A stretch of 64,000 nt of DNA. Source: Streptomyces ardesiacus (GTDB taxonomy: Bacteria; Actinomycetota; Actinomycetes; Streptomycetales; Streptomycetaceae). A model generated the notes under the pieces. It saw only the letters and a list, made by a program, of their open reading frames with translations. It searched no databases and was not told the DNA's origin. Location: assembly GCF_003112575.1 (NCBI RefSeq), contig NZ_BEWC01000006.1, positions 62,001 through 126,000 on the forward strand. Direction: 5' to 3'. The translations under genes were made by a program, and so were the position numbers. Shown piece after piece: positions 1 through 8,687 of the stretch; positions within the stretch are counted from its first letter, which is position 1; each line of letters opens with the position of its first letter.

Positions 1-1449
1 CAGGTCCAGAAGTACCTGGACTACGTCAACATCATGTCCTACGACCTGCACGGCGCCTGGAACGAGTACGCCGGCCCGAACGCCTCGCTCTTCGACGACG
101 GCAAGGACGCCGAGCTGGCGGCCGCGGGCGTCTACGGCAGCGCGCAGTACGGGGGCCTCGGCTATCTGAACACCGACTGGGCCTACCACTACTTCCGCGG
201 CTCCCTGCCGGCCGGCCGCATCAACATCGGCCTGCCGTACTACACCCGCGGCCACAAGAACGTCCAGGGCGGAACCGACGGCCTGTGGGGCAGGGCGTCC
301 GCCTCCTCCTGCCCGGCGGGCTCCGGCCTGGCCAAGTGCGGTGACGGCGCCGTCGGCATCGACAACCTCTGGCACGACCTCGACACCAACGGCAAGGAGT
401 CCCCGGCGGGCTCCAACCCGATGTGGCACGCCAAGAACCTCGAGAAGGGCATCGTCGGCGACTACGTCACCGACTACGGCTTCCCGGCGGACACGAAGCT
501 GACCGGCACCTACGCCCGCAAGTACGACGCGACGCTGGTCGCCCCCTGGCTGTGGAACGCCGAGAAGAAGGTCTTCCTCTCCACCGAGGACGAGCAGTCG
601 GTCGGGGCGAAGGCCGACTACGTGGTGGACCGCGGCATCGGCGGCACGATGGTCTGGGAGCTGGCCGGCGACTACGGCTGGAACGCGGCCAAGGGCCAGT
701 ACGAGACGGGCGACACCCTCACCTCGCTGATGTACGACACCTTCAAGTCGGCCGCGCCGTACGGCGCGAAGAGGTCGAACGCGGACCTGCCGACGGAGGC
801 CGTGAACGTGGACGTGGAGTTCACCGACTTCAAGCTGGGCGACTCCAACTACCCGATCACGCCGAAGCTGCGGATCACCAACAACACGAGGACCGCGCTG
901 CCGGGCGGCACGGAGTTCCAGTTCGACTACGCGACCTCGGCCCCCGGGAACGCCTCCGACCAGTCCGGTTTCGGCACCAAGGTCATCCGCAGCGACCACA
1001 CGGGCGGCAACGTGGGCGGCCTGAAGGGCGACTTCCACCGGGTGTCGCTGAAACTGCCGGCGTGGCAGTCGCTGGCGCCGGGCGCGACCGTCGACCTGGC
1101 GTTCAACTACTACCTGCCCGTGTCGACGCCCTCGAACTGGACGGTGACGATCGGCGGCAAGGCGTACGCCCTGGCCGGCGACCACGCCCGGGGCACGACC
1201 GTGGTGGACCCCGGGACGCAGACGCCGGCCCCCACGCCCACGGGCGGCGAGACCCCGGGGCCGGGCCCCGGCCCGACGGGCGGCACCGGGCCGTGCGCCG
1301 CCCCGGCCTGGGACACGGCCGCGTCGTACGGCAGTGGCACCACGGTCTCCCACCAGGGGCACACGTGGAAGTCCAAGTGGTGGACGAAGGGCGAGGAGCC
1401 CGGGACCACCGGTGAATGGGGTGTCTGGCAGGACCTCGGCGCCTGCTGA
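1..1449 (+). CDS. Chitinase, GH18 family, 3' part (5' end outside window)
   Basis: Reading frame 1 is open from the first base, so the gene starts upstream of the window. The visible 482 residues hold the second half of a GH18 barrel (NIMSYDLHGAW near the start, a conserved substrate-cleft strand), then roughly residues 265-385 that look like the beta-sandwich domain found C-terminal to the catalytic domain in actinobacterial chitinases. A Pro/Thr/Gly linker follows, then a C-terminal chitin-binding module of the CBM5/12 type (Trp-rich, CAAPAWDTAASYGSGTTVSH onward, with WKSKWW and GEWGVWQ). The catalytic DxxDxDxE motif and the signal peptide lie outside the window. The expected role is secreted hydrolysis of chitin. 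A perfect hairpin terminator follows 65 bp after the stop codon. Resemblance to the S. coelicolor chiD locus is from memory only. Confidence 0.9.
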   Translation, partial: QVQKYLDYVNIMSYDLHGAWNEYAGPNASLFDDGKDAELAAAGVYGSAQYGGLGYLNTDWAYHYFRGSLPAGRINIGLPYYTRGHKNVQGGTDGLWGRASASSCPAGSGLAKCGDGAVGIDNLWHDLDTNGKESPAGSNPMWHAKNLEKGIVGDYVTDYGFPADTKLTGTYARKYDATLVAPWLWNAEKKVFLSTEDEQSVGAKADYVVDRGIGGTMVWELAGDYGWNAAKGQYETGDTLTSLMYDTFKSAAPYGAKRSNADLPTEAVNVDVEFTDFKLGDSNYPITPKLRITNNTRTALPGGTEFQFDYATSAPGNASDQSGFGTKVIRSDHTGGNVGGLKGDFHRVSLKLPAWQSLAPGATVDLAFNYYLPVSTPSNWTVTIGGKAYALAGDHARGTTVVDPGTQTPAPTPTGGETPGPGPGPTGGTGPCAAPAWDTAASYGSGTTVSHQGHTWKSKWWTKGEEPGTTGEWGVWQDLGAC

Positions 1450-1514
1450 CCCCACCCGAACGGGCCCGGCGGCGGTGACGAAGGCCCTTGCCCGCCGTCG
1501 GGTCCCCCCAACCC

Positions 1515-1549
1515 CCGCGCACCCCGCCAGGCTCTGGCGGGGTGCGCGG
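1515..1549 (+). terminator. Intrinsic terminator after the chitinase gene
   Basis: A perfect 16-bp stem (1515-1530 pairs with 1534-1549, arm CCGCGCACCCCGCCAG) closes over a 3-nt loop. There is no clear U-tract, which is usual for Streptomyces terminators. It separates the chitinase gene from the next transcription unit. Confidence 0.85.
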
Positions 1550-1617
1550 TCGTTCGGGCTGCGCGACGGTGTGAGGGGCGATCCGCCCGCCGACGTCCGA
1601 ACAGGGGGCCGCACGAC

Positions 1618-2382
1618 ATGACCACGATCCTGGTGACCGGCGGCACCGGCACGCTCGGCCGGCCCGTCACCGAACGGCTGCGGGCCCACGGGCACGAGGT
1701 CCGGGTGCTCAGCCGGCACAGCCGGCCGTACACCGTCGACCTGCGCGAGGGCGGCAGTGGCCAGGAGAGCGCGCTCGCCGGTGTCCACACGGTGGTGCAC
1801 TGCGCGACCACGCAGCGCGGCGGGGACGAGCGGTCGGCCGCGAACCTGATCGCGGCGGCGCGGCGGGCCGGGGTGTCCCATCTCGTCTGCATCTCGATCG
1901 TCGGCGTCGACCGGGTGCCGCTCGGCCACTACCGGACCAAGCTCGCGGTCGAGCAGCAGGTGGCCGAGTCGGGGCTCGGCTGGACGGTGCTGCGGACGAC
2001 CCAGTTCCACGACCTGGTGGTGCGGGTGTTCCGGGCCCTGGCCAGGCTGCCGGCCGTCCTGCTGCCGGCTCACGCCCGGGACCAGCCGGTGGAGGTGGCG
2101 GAGGTCGCGGACCGGCTCGCGGAGCCGGCCCGTGCCGCGCCCGCCGGACGGGTGCCGGACATGGGCGGACCCGAGGTGCGCACCTTCGAGTCGCCGGCCC
2201 GCGCCTGCCTGCACGCGACGGGACGCCGCCGGGCCGTGGTGAACGTGCCGCTCGCGGGGAAGACTTACCGCGCGTTCCGCGAGGGCGGGCACCTCGCGCC
2301 CGGCCACGCGGTCGGCAGGGGGACCTTCGAGGAGTACCTGGCCGTGCGGTACGGCCACGGGGAGGGCGGGCGGCGCGGATGA
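1618..2382 (+). CDS. NAD(P)-binding atypical SDR / NmrA-like protein
   Basis: This 254-residue protein begins with a Rossmann nucleotide-binding motif (VTGGTGTLG, residues 6-14) and keeps the layout of atypical short-chain dehydrogenases of the NmrA/SDR_a5 type, including a YRTKLAVE segment near residue 105 followed by WTVLRTTQFHD. Such proteins act as NAD(P)-dependent oxidoreductases or redox-sensing regulators, and no substrate can be deduced here. The ATG is preceded by AGGGGG. Its stop overlaps the start of the next gene (ATGA), so the two are probably translated together. Cytoplasmic, with no membrane segment. Confidence 0.8.
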   Translation: MTTILVTGGTGTLGRPVTERLRAHGHEVRVLSRHSRPYTVDLREGGSGQESALAGVHTVVHCATTQRGGDERSAANLIAAARRAGVSHLVCISIVGVDRVPLGHYRTKLAVEQQVAESGLGWTVLRTTQFHDLVVRVFRALARLPAVLLPAHARDQPVEVAEVADRLAEPARAAPAGRVPDMGGPEVRTFESPARACLHATGRRRAVVNVPLAGKTYRAFREGGHLAPGHAVGRGTFEEYLAVRYGHGEGGRRG

Positions 2383-2819
2383 GCAGACGGACGGGGCTGC
2401 GGACGGGGCTGGGAGTGCTCGCGGGCGGCCAACTGGTGCTGGGGCTGTGGATCCTGCTGCTGCCCCGGCTGTTCTGGAAGTGGCCCTGGGTGTCGCACCT
2501 GCCGCCCTACAACGAGCATCTGCTCCGCGACTTCGGCGGCGCGTCCCTCGCGCTCGCCGTGGTGCTGTGCGCGGCGGTGGCGACGATGGAGCGCCGCCTG
2601 GTGCTGACGGCGCTGGCGGCCTACCTGGTCTCCTCGGTCGCCCACCTCCTGTTCCACGCCCGGCACCTGGAGCCGCTGCCGGCGGCGAGCGCCGCGGGCT
2701 TCATGGCCCTGCTGGGGGTGGCGGTGCTGCTGCCGGCGGTACTGGTGTGGCTGGCGGCGGACGGCACGGCCTTCCGCGCGCCGGACCCCGCGGTACGGCG
2801 GTCCGCGCCCCCCGGGTGA
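2379..2819 (+). CDS. Small four-helix membrane protein of unknown function
   Basis: The protein has 146 residues and about four hydrophobic segments (near residues 10-30, 52-70, 75-95 and 105-128), so it is an inner-membrane protein. The start is fixed by the 4-bp ATGA overlap with the preceding NAD(P)-binding gene, which implies translational coupling and perhaps a shared role. The general shape recalls small DoxX-like or DUF membrane proteins, but no motif allows a family call. It converges on the ROK gene, whose stop lies 22 bp away. Confidence 0.7.
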   Translation: MSRRTGLRTGLGVLAGGQLVLGLWILLLPRLFWKWPWVSHLPPYNEHLLRDFGGASLALAVVLCAAVATMERRLVLTALAAYLVSSVAHLLFHARHLEPLPAASAAGFMALLGVAVLLPAVLVWLAADGTAFRAPDPAVRRSAPPG

Positions 2820-2840
2820 GCCCGTCGCGGACGCCGGGGG

Positions 2841-4040
2841 CTACCGCTGCGGCGGGGTGAAGAGGTCGTCCTGGGCGCGGTCGCGGGCGGTCAGCAGGGC
2901 GCCGCGCAGGACCGCGCCGCCGCCCAGGGTGCTGGGCCGCACCTCCGTGGCGAGCGGGGACATCCGGGCGAGGCGCTGCTGGACCCGGTCGGCGAGGGCG
3001 TCGGCGCCGGCCCGGCCGACCTCGCCGGCCAGCACCAGGCAGCCGGGGTCGAGGACGGAGACGACGGCGGCGGCACCGAGGACGACGCGGTCGGCGAGGG
3101 CGTCGAGGAACCGCTCGGCGGCCGGGTCGGCCCCGGTCGCCGAGCGGCGCACCGCCTCCCGGACCAGCGTCGCGGCGTGCGGCTCGGGTCCGCCGGTCAG
3201 GGCCGTCACCCCGTGCTCCGCCGCCAGGGCGGTGACCGCCGCGGCGCCCGCCACGGAGTGGAACCCGCCGTCGCAGTCGGTGGCCGACGGCAGGCCCGCG
3301 GTGCCCGGCACCGGCATGAAGCCGATCTCGCCCGCGCCTCCGGACACGCCCCGGCGCAGGGTGCCGTCGAGGACGACGGCGGCACCGATGCCCAGGCCCA
3401 GCCAGAGCAGCACGAAGGTGTCGCGGTCGCGGGCGGCACCGTCGCGCTGTTCCGCCAGGGCGGCGAGGTTGGTCTCGTTCTCGACGCCGACCCGGGCCTC
3501 GGGGAACTTCTCCTGGAGTGCGGCCGTCAGCCGGCGGTGCCACTCGGGCAGCCCGGAGGAGTCCCGCAGTTCACCGCCGGCCGGGTCGATCAGACCGGGG
3601 GCACCGATCCCGACGGTGTGCAGCCGGTCGGCGCCGGCCTCCTTCACCGCGCGCTCGACCAGGCCCACCGCCTGTTCCACCGCAGGGCCGGTGCCGGAGT
3701 GGTCGTCGATGGGCACGGACGCCTCGGCGAGGACCCGGCCGAGCAGGTCGGAGACGAGCACGGCGACGCCCTCGGTGCGTACGTCGAGGGCGGCGAGGTG
3801 GGCGCGGCCGGCGACGATGCCGTACAGCTTGGCGTTGGGTCCGCGGCGCTGCTCGCCGGACTCCCCCGCCACCTCGACCAGTCCGGAGGCGGTGAGGCGT
3901 TCGACGAGGTCGGCGACGGTGGGCCGGGACAGGCCGGTCAGCTTCTTCAACTGGCCTGCCGTCAACGGGCCCTCCTGCTGGAGCAGATGGAGGGCGAGCC
4001 GGTCGTTGATGGCCCGGGCGGTGCTCGGGGATGCGGGCAT
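2841..4040 (-). CDS. ROK family transcriptional regulator
   Basis: At 399 residues the protein has an N-terminal winged helix-turn-helix (about residues 20-65, LTAGQLKKLTGLSRPTVADL) followed by the actin-like ROK fold. The phosphate-binding segment LLWLGLGIGAAVVLDG is present. Two features argue for a pure regulator rather than a kinase. The usual NDANxAALGE sequence with its catalytic Asp reads NETNLAALAE, and the Cys-rich zinc motif (CxCGxxGCxE) is reduced to CDGGFHSVAG with a single Cys. The ATG at 4040 follows a GGAAGGAT ribosome binding site; an in-frame extension upstream would run through the operator. It is divergent from an MFS gene and probably represses it, with a sugar or related molecule as inducer. 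Confidence 0.88.
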   Translation of the reverse strand: MPASPSTARAINDRLALHLLQQEGPLTAGQLKKLTGLSRPTVADLVERLTASGLVEVAGESGEQRRGPNAKLYGIVAGRAHLAALDVRTEGVAVLVSDLLGRVLAEASVPIDDHSGTGPAVEQAVGLVERAVKEAGADRLHTVGIGAPGLIDPAGGELRDSSGLPEWHRRLTAALQEKFPEARVGVENETNLAALAEQRDGAARDRDTFVLLWLGLGIGAAVVLDGTLRRGVSGGAGEIGFMPVPGTAGLPSATDCDGGFHSVAGAAAVTALAAEHGVTALTGGPEPHAATLVREAVRRSATGADPAAERFLDALADRVVLGAAAVVSVLDPGCLVLAGEVGRAGADALADRVQQRLARMSPLATEVRPSTLGGGAVLRGALLTARDRAQDDLFTPPQR

Positions 4041-4093
4041 GCCGGGATCCTTCCAGATCGCCGGCGCGGAGGCCCGCGCCGGTAACCCACTAT

Positions 4094-4116
4094 CTATCAG
4101 GCAACCTCCCTGATAG
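4094..4116. promoter_or_regulatory. Inverted-repeat operator in the ROK/MFS divergent promoter region
   Basis: CTATCAGG (4094-4101) and CCTGATAG (4109-4116) form a perfect 8-bp inverted repeat with a 7-bp spacer. It is one of the few AT-rich patches in the 132-bp gap between the two divergent genes. Its symmetry fits binding of a dimeric winged-helix protein, most likely the adjacent ROK regulator. Confidence 0.65.
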
Positions 4117-4172
4117 TTTACGCGGCGCGCTGCCACACACTGCCGCGCACCGAGGACACGGAGGGGTGGACC

Positions 4173-5384
4173 ATGAGCACAGGGATCTACGGGCGCAGCG
4201 AGGTGAAGCGCGCCCGGTACGCGGTGGCGGCCGTGTTCGCCGTGCACGGCTCCGTCACCGGCTCCTTCGCGACCCGCGTGCCGTGGATCCAGGACCACGC
4301 CGGCGTCAGCGCGGGCCAGTTGGGACTGGCGCTCGCCTTCCCGGCGCTCGGCGCGTCCCTCGCCATGCCGCTGGCCGGCCGCGTCACGCACCGTTTCGGC
4401 GCCCGCACCGCCCTGCGCGCCCTGCTGGCGCTGTGGACGCTCGCGCTGGTCCTGCCCTCCCTAGCCCCGAACCTGCTCACCCTGTGCCTCGCCCTGTTCG
4501 TCTACGGCGCCACGGCGGGCATGTCGGACGTGGCGATGAACGCGCTCGGCGTGGAGATCGAGAACCGTCTCGACAAGTCGATCATGTCCGGGCTGCACGG
4601 CATGTGGAGCGCGGGCGCGCTGATCGGGTCGGCGGCCGGCACGCTCGCCGCCCACCTGGGCACGGACGCCCGCACCCACCACCTGCTGGCCGCCGCCGTG
4701 CTGACGGTGACGGGCCTGGTCGCCTGCACCTGGGTGCTGGACCTGCAGCCCGCCGAGGACGAGGACCCGCCGCCGCGGTTCGCGCTGCCGCCCAGGTCGG
4801 CGGTGCTGATCGGCGCGGTCGGTTTCTGCGCGGTGTTCGCGGAGGGCGCGAGCCTGGACTGGTCGGCGGTCTACCTGCGGGACGAGCTGGCCACCTCGGC
4901 CGGGCTGGCGGCGGCGTGCACGACGGGCTTCACGCTGACCATGGCGCTGGCCAGGCTCGCCGGAGACCGGGTGGTGGACCGGTTCGGCGCGGTGCGCACG
5001 GTCCGGGTGAGCGGGGTGCTGGCCACCCTCGGCGGGCTGCTGGTCGTGGTCGGCGGCCACCCGGCGGTGGCGATGACCGGCTTCGCACTGATGGGACTCG
5101 GCATCGCCGTGGTCGTCCCGCTGTGCTTCGCCGCGGCCGGCCGCGCCGGTTCCAACCCGAGCCTGGCCATCGCGGGCGTCGCCACCATCACGTACACCTC
5201 GGGCCTGGTCGCGCCGAGTGCGATCGGCGGGGTGGCCCAGGCCACCAGCCTGGTGGTGTCGTTCGGCCTGGTGACCGTGCTGGCCTGCTGCCTGGTGGTG
5301 TTCGCGCGGGTGCTGCGGGCCGGGGACCGCAACCGGCCGACGATCACTCCGTCGGCCGCAGAAGTGCCCGGCCGGCAGTCCTGA
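4173..5384 (+). CDS. MFS transporter, YbjJ-like
   Basis: This 403-residue protein has about 12 hydrophobic segments spread over its whole length. It carries a short MFS loop motif after the second segment (GRVTHRFGARTALR), and the start region (GSVTGSFATRVPWIQDHAG) resembles the YbjJ branch of sugar or drug/H+ antiporters. GGAGGGG precedes the ATG. It is transcribed divergently from the ROK regulator across a palindromic operator, which makes a sugar-type substrate plausible but unproven. Its last 41 bp overlap the 3' end of the convergent thioesterase gene. Confidence 0.85.
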   Translation: MSTGIYGRSEVKRARYAVAAVFAVHGSVTGSFATRVPWIQDHAGVSAGQLGLALAFPALGASLAMPLAGRVTHRFGARTALRALLALWTLALVLPSLAPNLLTLCLALFVYGATAGMSDVAMNALGVEIENRLDKSIMSGLHGMWSAGALIGSAAGTLAAHLGTDARTHHLLAAAVLTVTGLVACTWVLDLQPAEDEDPPPRFALPPRSAVLIGAVGFCAVFAEGASLDWSAVYLRDELATSAGLAAACTTGFTLTMALARLAGDRVVDRFGAVRTVRVSGVLATLGGLLVVVGGHPAVAMTGFALMGLGIAVVVPLCFAAAGRAGSNPSLAIAGVATITYTSGLVAPSAIGGVAQATSLVVSFGLVTVLACCLVVFARVLRAGDRNRPTITPSAAEVPGRQS

Positions 5385-5802
5385 ACGCCTCGCTCCACGG
5401 CGCCGGGCGCAGCGTCCCGGAGTCCAGCCGGACCAGCACCCTGGTGCCGCGGGCGTAGGTGGTGACGCCGTCCGCCGAGCAGAACCGGAAGCCGTAGGTC
5501 AGCCCGGTGGTGCCGAGCCGGTCCAGCCACAGGTGGACGGCGTACGCTCCCGGCCGGGTGACCGGCTCCTCGTAGCCGATCGTCAGCTCCTTGACCGCGT
5601 TGCAGGCGTCGCCGGCCGCCGCCCAGTCGCCCTCGAACCGGAAGCCCTCCCCGGCCCACAGCTCGCTCCAGGCCCGTTCGACCAGCACCGGGTAGCGGGC
5701 GTTGTGCAGCAGTCCGAGCGCGTCCAGGTCGTCGAAGTGGACGGTGACGGGGACGAGCCGGCCGTGGGACAGGGCGGGCGCGGCGGGGGCTTCGGCGGTC
5801 AC
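5344..5802 (-). CDS. 4HBT-fold acyl-CoA thioesterase
   Basis: The protein has 152 residues with the hot-dog-fold 4-hydroxybenzoyl-CoA thioesterase signature HFDDLDALGLLHNARYPVLV, in which the Asp and the HxNxY segment line the active site. The size is normal for YbgC/FadM-type enzymes that hydrolyse acyl-CoA. The physiological substrate cannot be read from the sequence. It overlaps the convergent MFS gene tail to tail by 41 bp, and its promoter side faces the NCS2 permease gene. Confidence 0.85.
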   Translation of the reverse strand: MTAEAPAAPALSHGRLVPVTVHFDDLDALGLLHNARYPVLVERAWSELWAGEGFRFEGDWAAAGDACNAVKELTIGYEEPVTRPGAYAVHLWLDRLGTTGLTYGFRFCSADGVTTYARGTRVLVRLDSGTLRPAPWSEAFRTAGRALLRPTE

Positions 5803-5920
5803 GGGCGGGACTCCTGGTGGTGCTCGGCTGTGCTCGGGTACGGCGCTTCCCCCTCATCCTAAGCGGACGCTCAGGACGCCGGCCGGGGAAGGGTGCAGGT
5901 CAACCGCACGGCCGACGACC

Positions 5921-5943
5921 CCTGACAATGGTCAGGACAGTCC
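5921..5943. promoter_or_regulatory. Overlapping palindromes upstream of the NCS2 permease
   Basis: CCTGAC-AATG-GTCAGG (5921-5936) is a perfect 6-bp inverted repeat and overlaps a second small palindrome, GGACAGTCC (5935-5943). Both lie 29-51 bp before the permease start. CTGACA at 5922 could also serve as a -35 element. The position fits a repressor site for the permease, but no regulator gene lies next to it. Confidence 0.45.
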
Positions 5944-5971
5944 TCACGTACAGAGAAAGCGAAACCTCACC

Positions 5972-7393
5972 ATGGACCTCGGCGTGCGCTGGAAGCTGCA
6001 CGGGGACGGGAAGGTTCCCGCCCCCGGAGCGGTGGTCCGCCCCGACGAACGGCTCTCGTGGCCCCGCACGGCCGGGCTCGGCGCCCAGCACGTGGTGGCC
6101 ATGTTCGGGGCGTCCTTCGTGGCTCCGGTCCTGATGGGCCTCGATCCCAACCTCGCGATCATGATGTCGGGCGTGGCGACCGTCATCTTCCTGCTCGCCA
6201 CCCGCGGCCGGGTGCCCAGCTACCTCGGCTGCTCGCTCTCCTTCGTCGGCGTCGCCGCGGTGATCCGGGCACAGGGCGGCACCAGCGCCACGGTGACCGG
6301 AGCGGTCCTGGTCGTCGGCGTCGCGCTGTTCCTGGTGGGGCTCGCCGTGCAGCGGTTCGGGGCGCGGATCATCCACGCCGCGATGCCGCCGGTCGTCACC
6401 GGCGCGGTGGTCATGCTGATCGGCTTCAACCTGGCCCCGGTCACCGCCTCGACCTACTGGCCCCAGGACCAGTGGACGGCGCTGCTGGTGATGCTGTTCA
6501 CCGGTCTGGCCGTGGTGTGCCTGCGCGGCTTCTGGTCCCGGATCGCGATCTTCCTGGGGCTGGTCTTCGGGTACGTCCTGTCCTGGGCGCTCGACCGGAT
6601 CTTCGGGAAGATCCACTCCGTGGACGGCAGCGGCAAGGTGACCGACCACTGGCGGCTGGACTTCTCGGCCGTGGGCCAGGCCGACTGGATCGGGCTGCCG
6701 ACGTTCCACGGGCCGAGCTTCGAGTGGTCGGCGATCCTGGTCGCGCTGCCGGTCGTCATCGCCCTGATCGCGGAGAACGCCGGGCATGTCAAGGCGGTCG
6801 GCGAGATGACCGGCGACAACCTCGACGACAGGCTCGGCACGGCGATCTCGGCCGACGGTGTCGGCTCGGTGCTCTCCACGGCGGTCGGCGGCCCGCCCAA
6901 CACCACGTACTCCGAGAACATCGGCGTGATGGCCGCGACCCGGGTCTACTCGACGGCCGCCTACTGGGCCGCGGCGGGCTTCGCCCTGCTCTTCGGCCTC
7001 TGCCCGAAGTTCGGCGCGGTCGTGGCCGCGATCCCGGGCGGCGTCCTCGGCGGCATCACCGTCATCCTCTACGGCATGATCGGCCTGCTCGGCGCCCAGA
7101 TCTGGACCAACGCCCGGGTGGACCTGCGCAACCCGCTCAACCTGGTGCCGACCGCCGCGGGCATCATCATCGGCGTCGGCAACGTCAGCATGAAGTTCAC
7201 GGACAACTTCTCCCTCAGCGGCATCGCGCTCGGCACCCTGGTCGTCATCACCGGCTACCACGCGCTGCGCGCCTTCGCCCCGGCCCACCTCAAGACCCAG
7301 CAGCCGCTGCTCGACGAGGGCACGTCGTCGTACGACGAGAAGACCGGAAGCGCGAACGGCGGGGCCGGCGGGGATCAGCGCGCCAGGTCGTAG
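5972..7393 (+). CDS. NCS2 family nucleobase (uracil/xanthine) permease
   Basis: This 473-residue, many-spanning membrane protein belongs to the nucleobase:cation symporter-2 family. It shows the family motifs AENAGHVKAVGEMTG (about residue 268) and PPNTTYSENIGVMAATRVYS (about residue 308), which contain the Glu and Asn residues that bind the base and proton. The N-terminal helix region QHVVAMFGASFVAPVLMG is typical of UraA/uracil permeases. The ATG at 5972 begins the conserved sequence and follows GAGAAAG; an in-frame extension to 5702 runs through the promoter region and is rejected. Import of uracil, xanthine or a related base is expected. Its 3' end overlaps the convergent GH6 gene by 19 bp. 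Confidence 0.92.
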   Translation: MDLGVRWKLHGDGKVPAPGAVVRPDERLSWPRTAGLGAQHVVAMFGASFVAPVLMGLDPNLAIMMSGVATVIFLLATRGRVPSYLGCSLSFVGVAAVIRAQGGTSATVTGAVLVVGVALFLVGLAVQRFGARIIHAAMPPVVTGAVVMLIGFNLAPVTASTYWPQDQWTALLVMLFTGLAVVCLRGFWSRIAIFLGLVFGYVLSWALDRIFGKIHSVDGSGKVTDHWRLDFSAVGQADWIGLPTFHGPSFEWSAILVALPVVIALIAENAGHVKAVGEMTGDNLDDRLGTAISADGVGSVLSTAVGGPPNTTYSENIGVMAATRVYSTAAYWAAAGFALLFGLCPKFGAVVAAIPGGVLGGITVILYGMIGLLGAQIWTNARVDLRNPLNLVPTAAGIIIGVGNVSMKFTDNFSLSGIALGTLVVITGYHALRAFAPAHLKTQQPLLDEGTSSYDEKTGSANGGAGGDQRARS

Positions 7394-8586
7394 GCGTACG
7401 CGGGGGCGAACGTCCCCGGCTCGCCCTTGCAGCCGTCCGACTCCCCGGGCAGCTTGATCCACAGGTAGGCGTCGACGCGTCCCAGGCCCGTGCTCAGGGT
7501 CGGGGCACGGCCGATCCGGCGGCCGGCCGGGTCGCACCACGCGCCGTCGGCCGGGGCGCCGTTGCCGTTGCGGCTGGTGTCGATGACGGCGCCGAGACCC
7601 GGCGGGCCGCCGAGGGCGTCGAGGACGGCACGGTCGTAGGCGATCTCGTCGGCGGTGGCGTGGAAGTTGGAGACGTTGCTGAAGACGCCGTCGGAGGAGT
7701 CGGCCGAGGCGGCGCCCGCCTGCCTGAGCCAGCCGGCCTGGCGGGCGGGCGCGTGCCAGCCGGAGTGGCCCGCGTCGTAGTAGACCCGGGCGCGCGGATC
7801 GGCGTCCTTGATCACCCGCCCGGCCCGGGCCAGGGAGGCGAAGCGGTCGGCCCGGTCACCGGCGGACAGGCACTCGGACTGGGCGATGGAGTCGGGCTCC
7901 AGTACGACGATCACCTCGCCGGAGCCGAGCCCGGCGGCGAACCGGTCGATCCAGGCGTCGTAGGCGTCGAGGTCGGGCGCGCCGCCCTCGGAGTGGCCGC
8001 CGCAGTCGCGGTCGGGTATCGCGTACGGCACGAGGACCGGCACCCGGCCCTGGGCGGCGCCCGCGGAGGTGACCGCGCGGACCCGGGCGGTGAGGGTGGC
8101 CGGGGTGGGATCGGCGAACCAGACGGCGGCCGGCCGGCCGGCGATCCGGGCGGCGATGACGTCCCGGCGCGGGTCGTCCGGGTGGGTGCGGACCCAGTCG
8201 AGGACCTGGGAGTCGGGGTGCCGGTAGAGCCCGGTGGCGGCGGCCGTGGGCCGGAGCTCGGCGGCGGAGGGGCCGGCGGAAGCCGTCCTCGGCGACGCGC
8301 CCGGGTGCGTCCTCGTCGCCGTCGGCGAGGCGGAGGGTGACGGCGGGGCCGGGGGCGCCGCGGACGGGCTGCCGGGCGGCGGGTCCCACCGGGGCGCCGT
8401 GGTCGACCGCGACCGGGCCTGGTCCGTGCCACGGCCGCCGCCGTCGTCGCCGAGCGCGGTCAGCATGCCGGTGGCGGTGCCCACCGCGACGACGACGGAC
8501 GCCGCCGCCACCATCGCGCCGCGGCCGGCGGCGCGCCTGCGCCCGGCCCTGCGAACGGCGCGCCGCCGGGCGCGAAGACCTGACAC
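7375..8586 (-). CDS. Secreted or anchored glycoside hydrolase family 6 (endoglucanase/cellobiohydrolase-like)
   Basis: The protein has 403 residues: an Arg-rich cytoplasmic N-terminus, one hydrophobic segment (about residues 25-48) acting as signal or anchor, a Pro/Ser/Thr-rich linker (about 50-105), then a GH6 catalytic domain. GH6 hallmarks are VPYAIPDRDCGGHSEGG, with the catalytic-acid Asp in the DRDC motif, the VLEPDSIAQ motif, and the C-terminal WIKLPGESDG segment. Family members cleave beta-1,4-glucans with inversion. The GTG at 8586 has GGAGGGGG upstream, which decides the start against a longer reading. No cellulose-binding module is present. Together with the chitinase it suggests extracellular polysaccharide use. 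Confidence 0.9.
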   Translation of the reverse strand: MSGLRARRRAVRRAGRRRAAGRGAMVAAASVVVAVGTATGMLTALGDDGGGRGTDQARSRSTTAPRWDPPPGSPSAAPPAPPSPSASPTATRTHPGASPRTASAGPSAAELRPTAAATGLYRHPDSQVLDWVRTHPDDPRRDVIAARIAGRPAAVWFADPTPATLTARVRAVTSAGAAQGRVPVLVPYAIPDRDCGGHSEGGAPDLDAYDAWIDRFAAGLGSGEVIVVLEPDSIAQSECLSAGDRADRFASLARAGRVIKDADPRARVYYDAGHSGWHAPARQAGWLRQAGAASADSSDGVFSNVSNFHATADEIAYDRAVLDALGGPPGLGAVIDTSRNGNGAPADGAWCDPAGRRIGRAPTLSTGLGRVDAYLWIKLPGESDGCKGEPGTFAPAYAYDLAR

Positions 8587-8687
8587 GTGCGGTCCCCCTC
8601 CCCCGTGCGGCGGGCGCGTTCCCCCGTTCCGGGGAAGCGTCGGACCCGCCGGCACTGCCGTCAGCCTAAAGCTGCGACGCTGCCGCC

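Noticed and set aside
6058..8340. A 760-codon open frame on the plus strand across the permease and GH6 genes
   Set aside because: It is an out-of-frame shadow: highly Arg/Gly/Pro-rich, no domain, and it crosses two well-supported genes on different strands.
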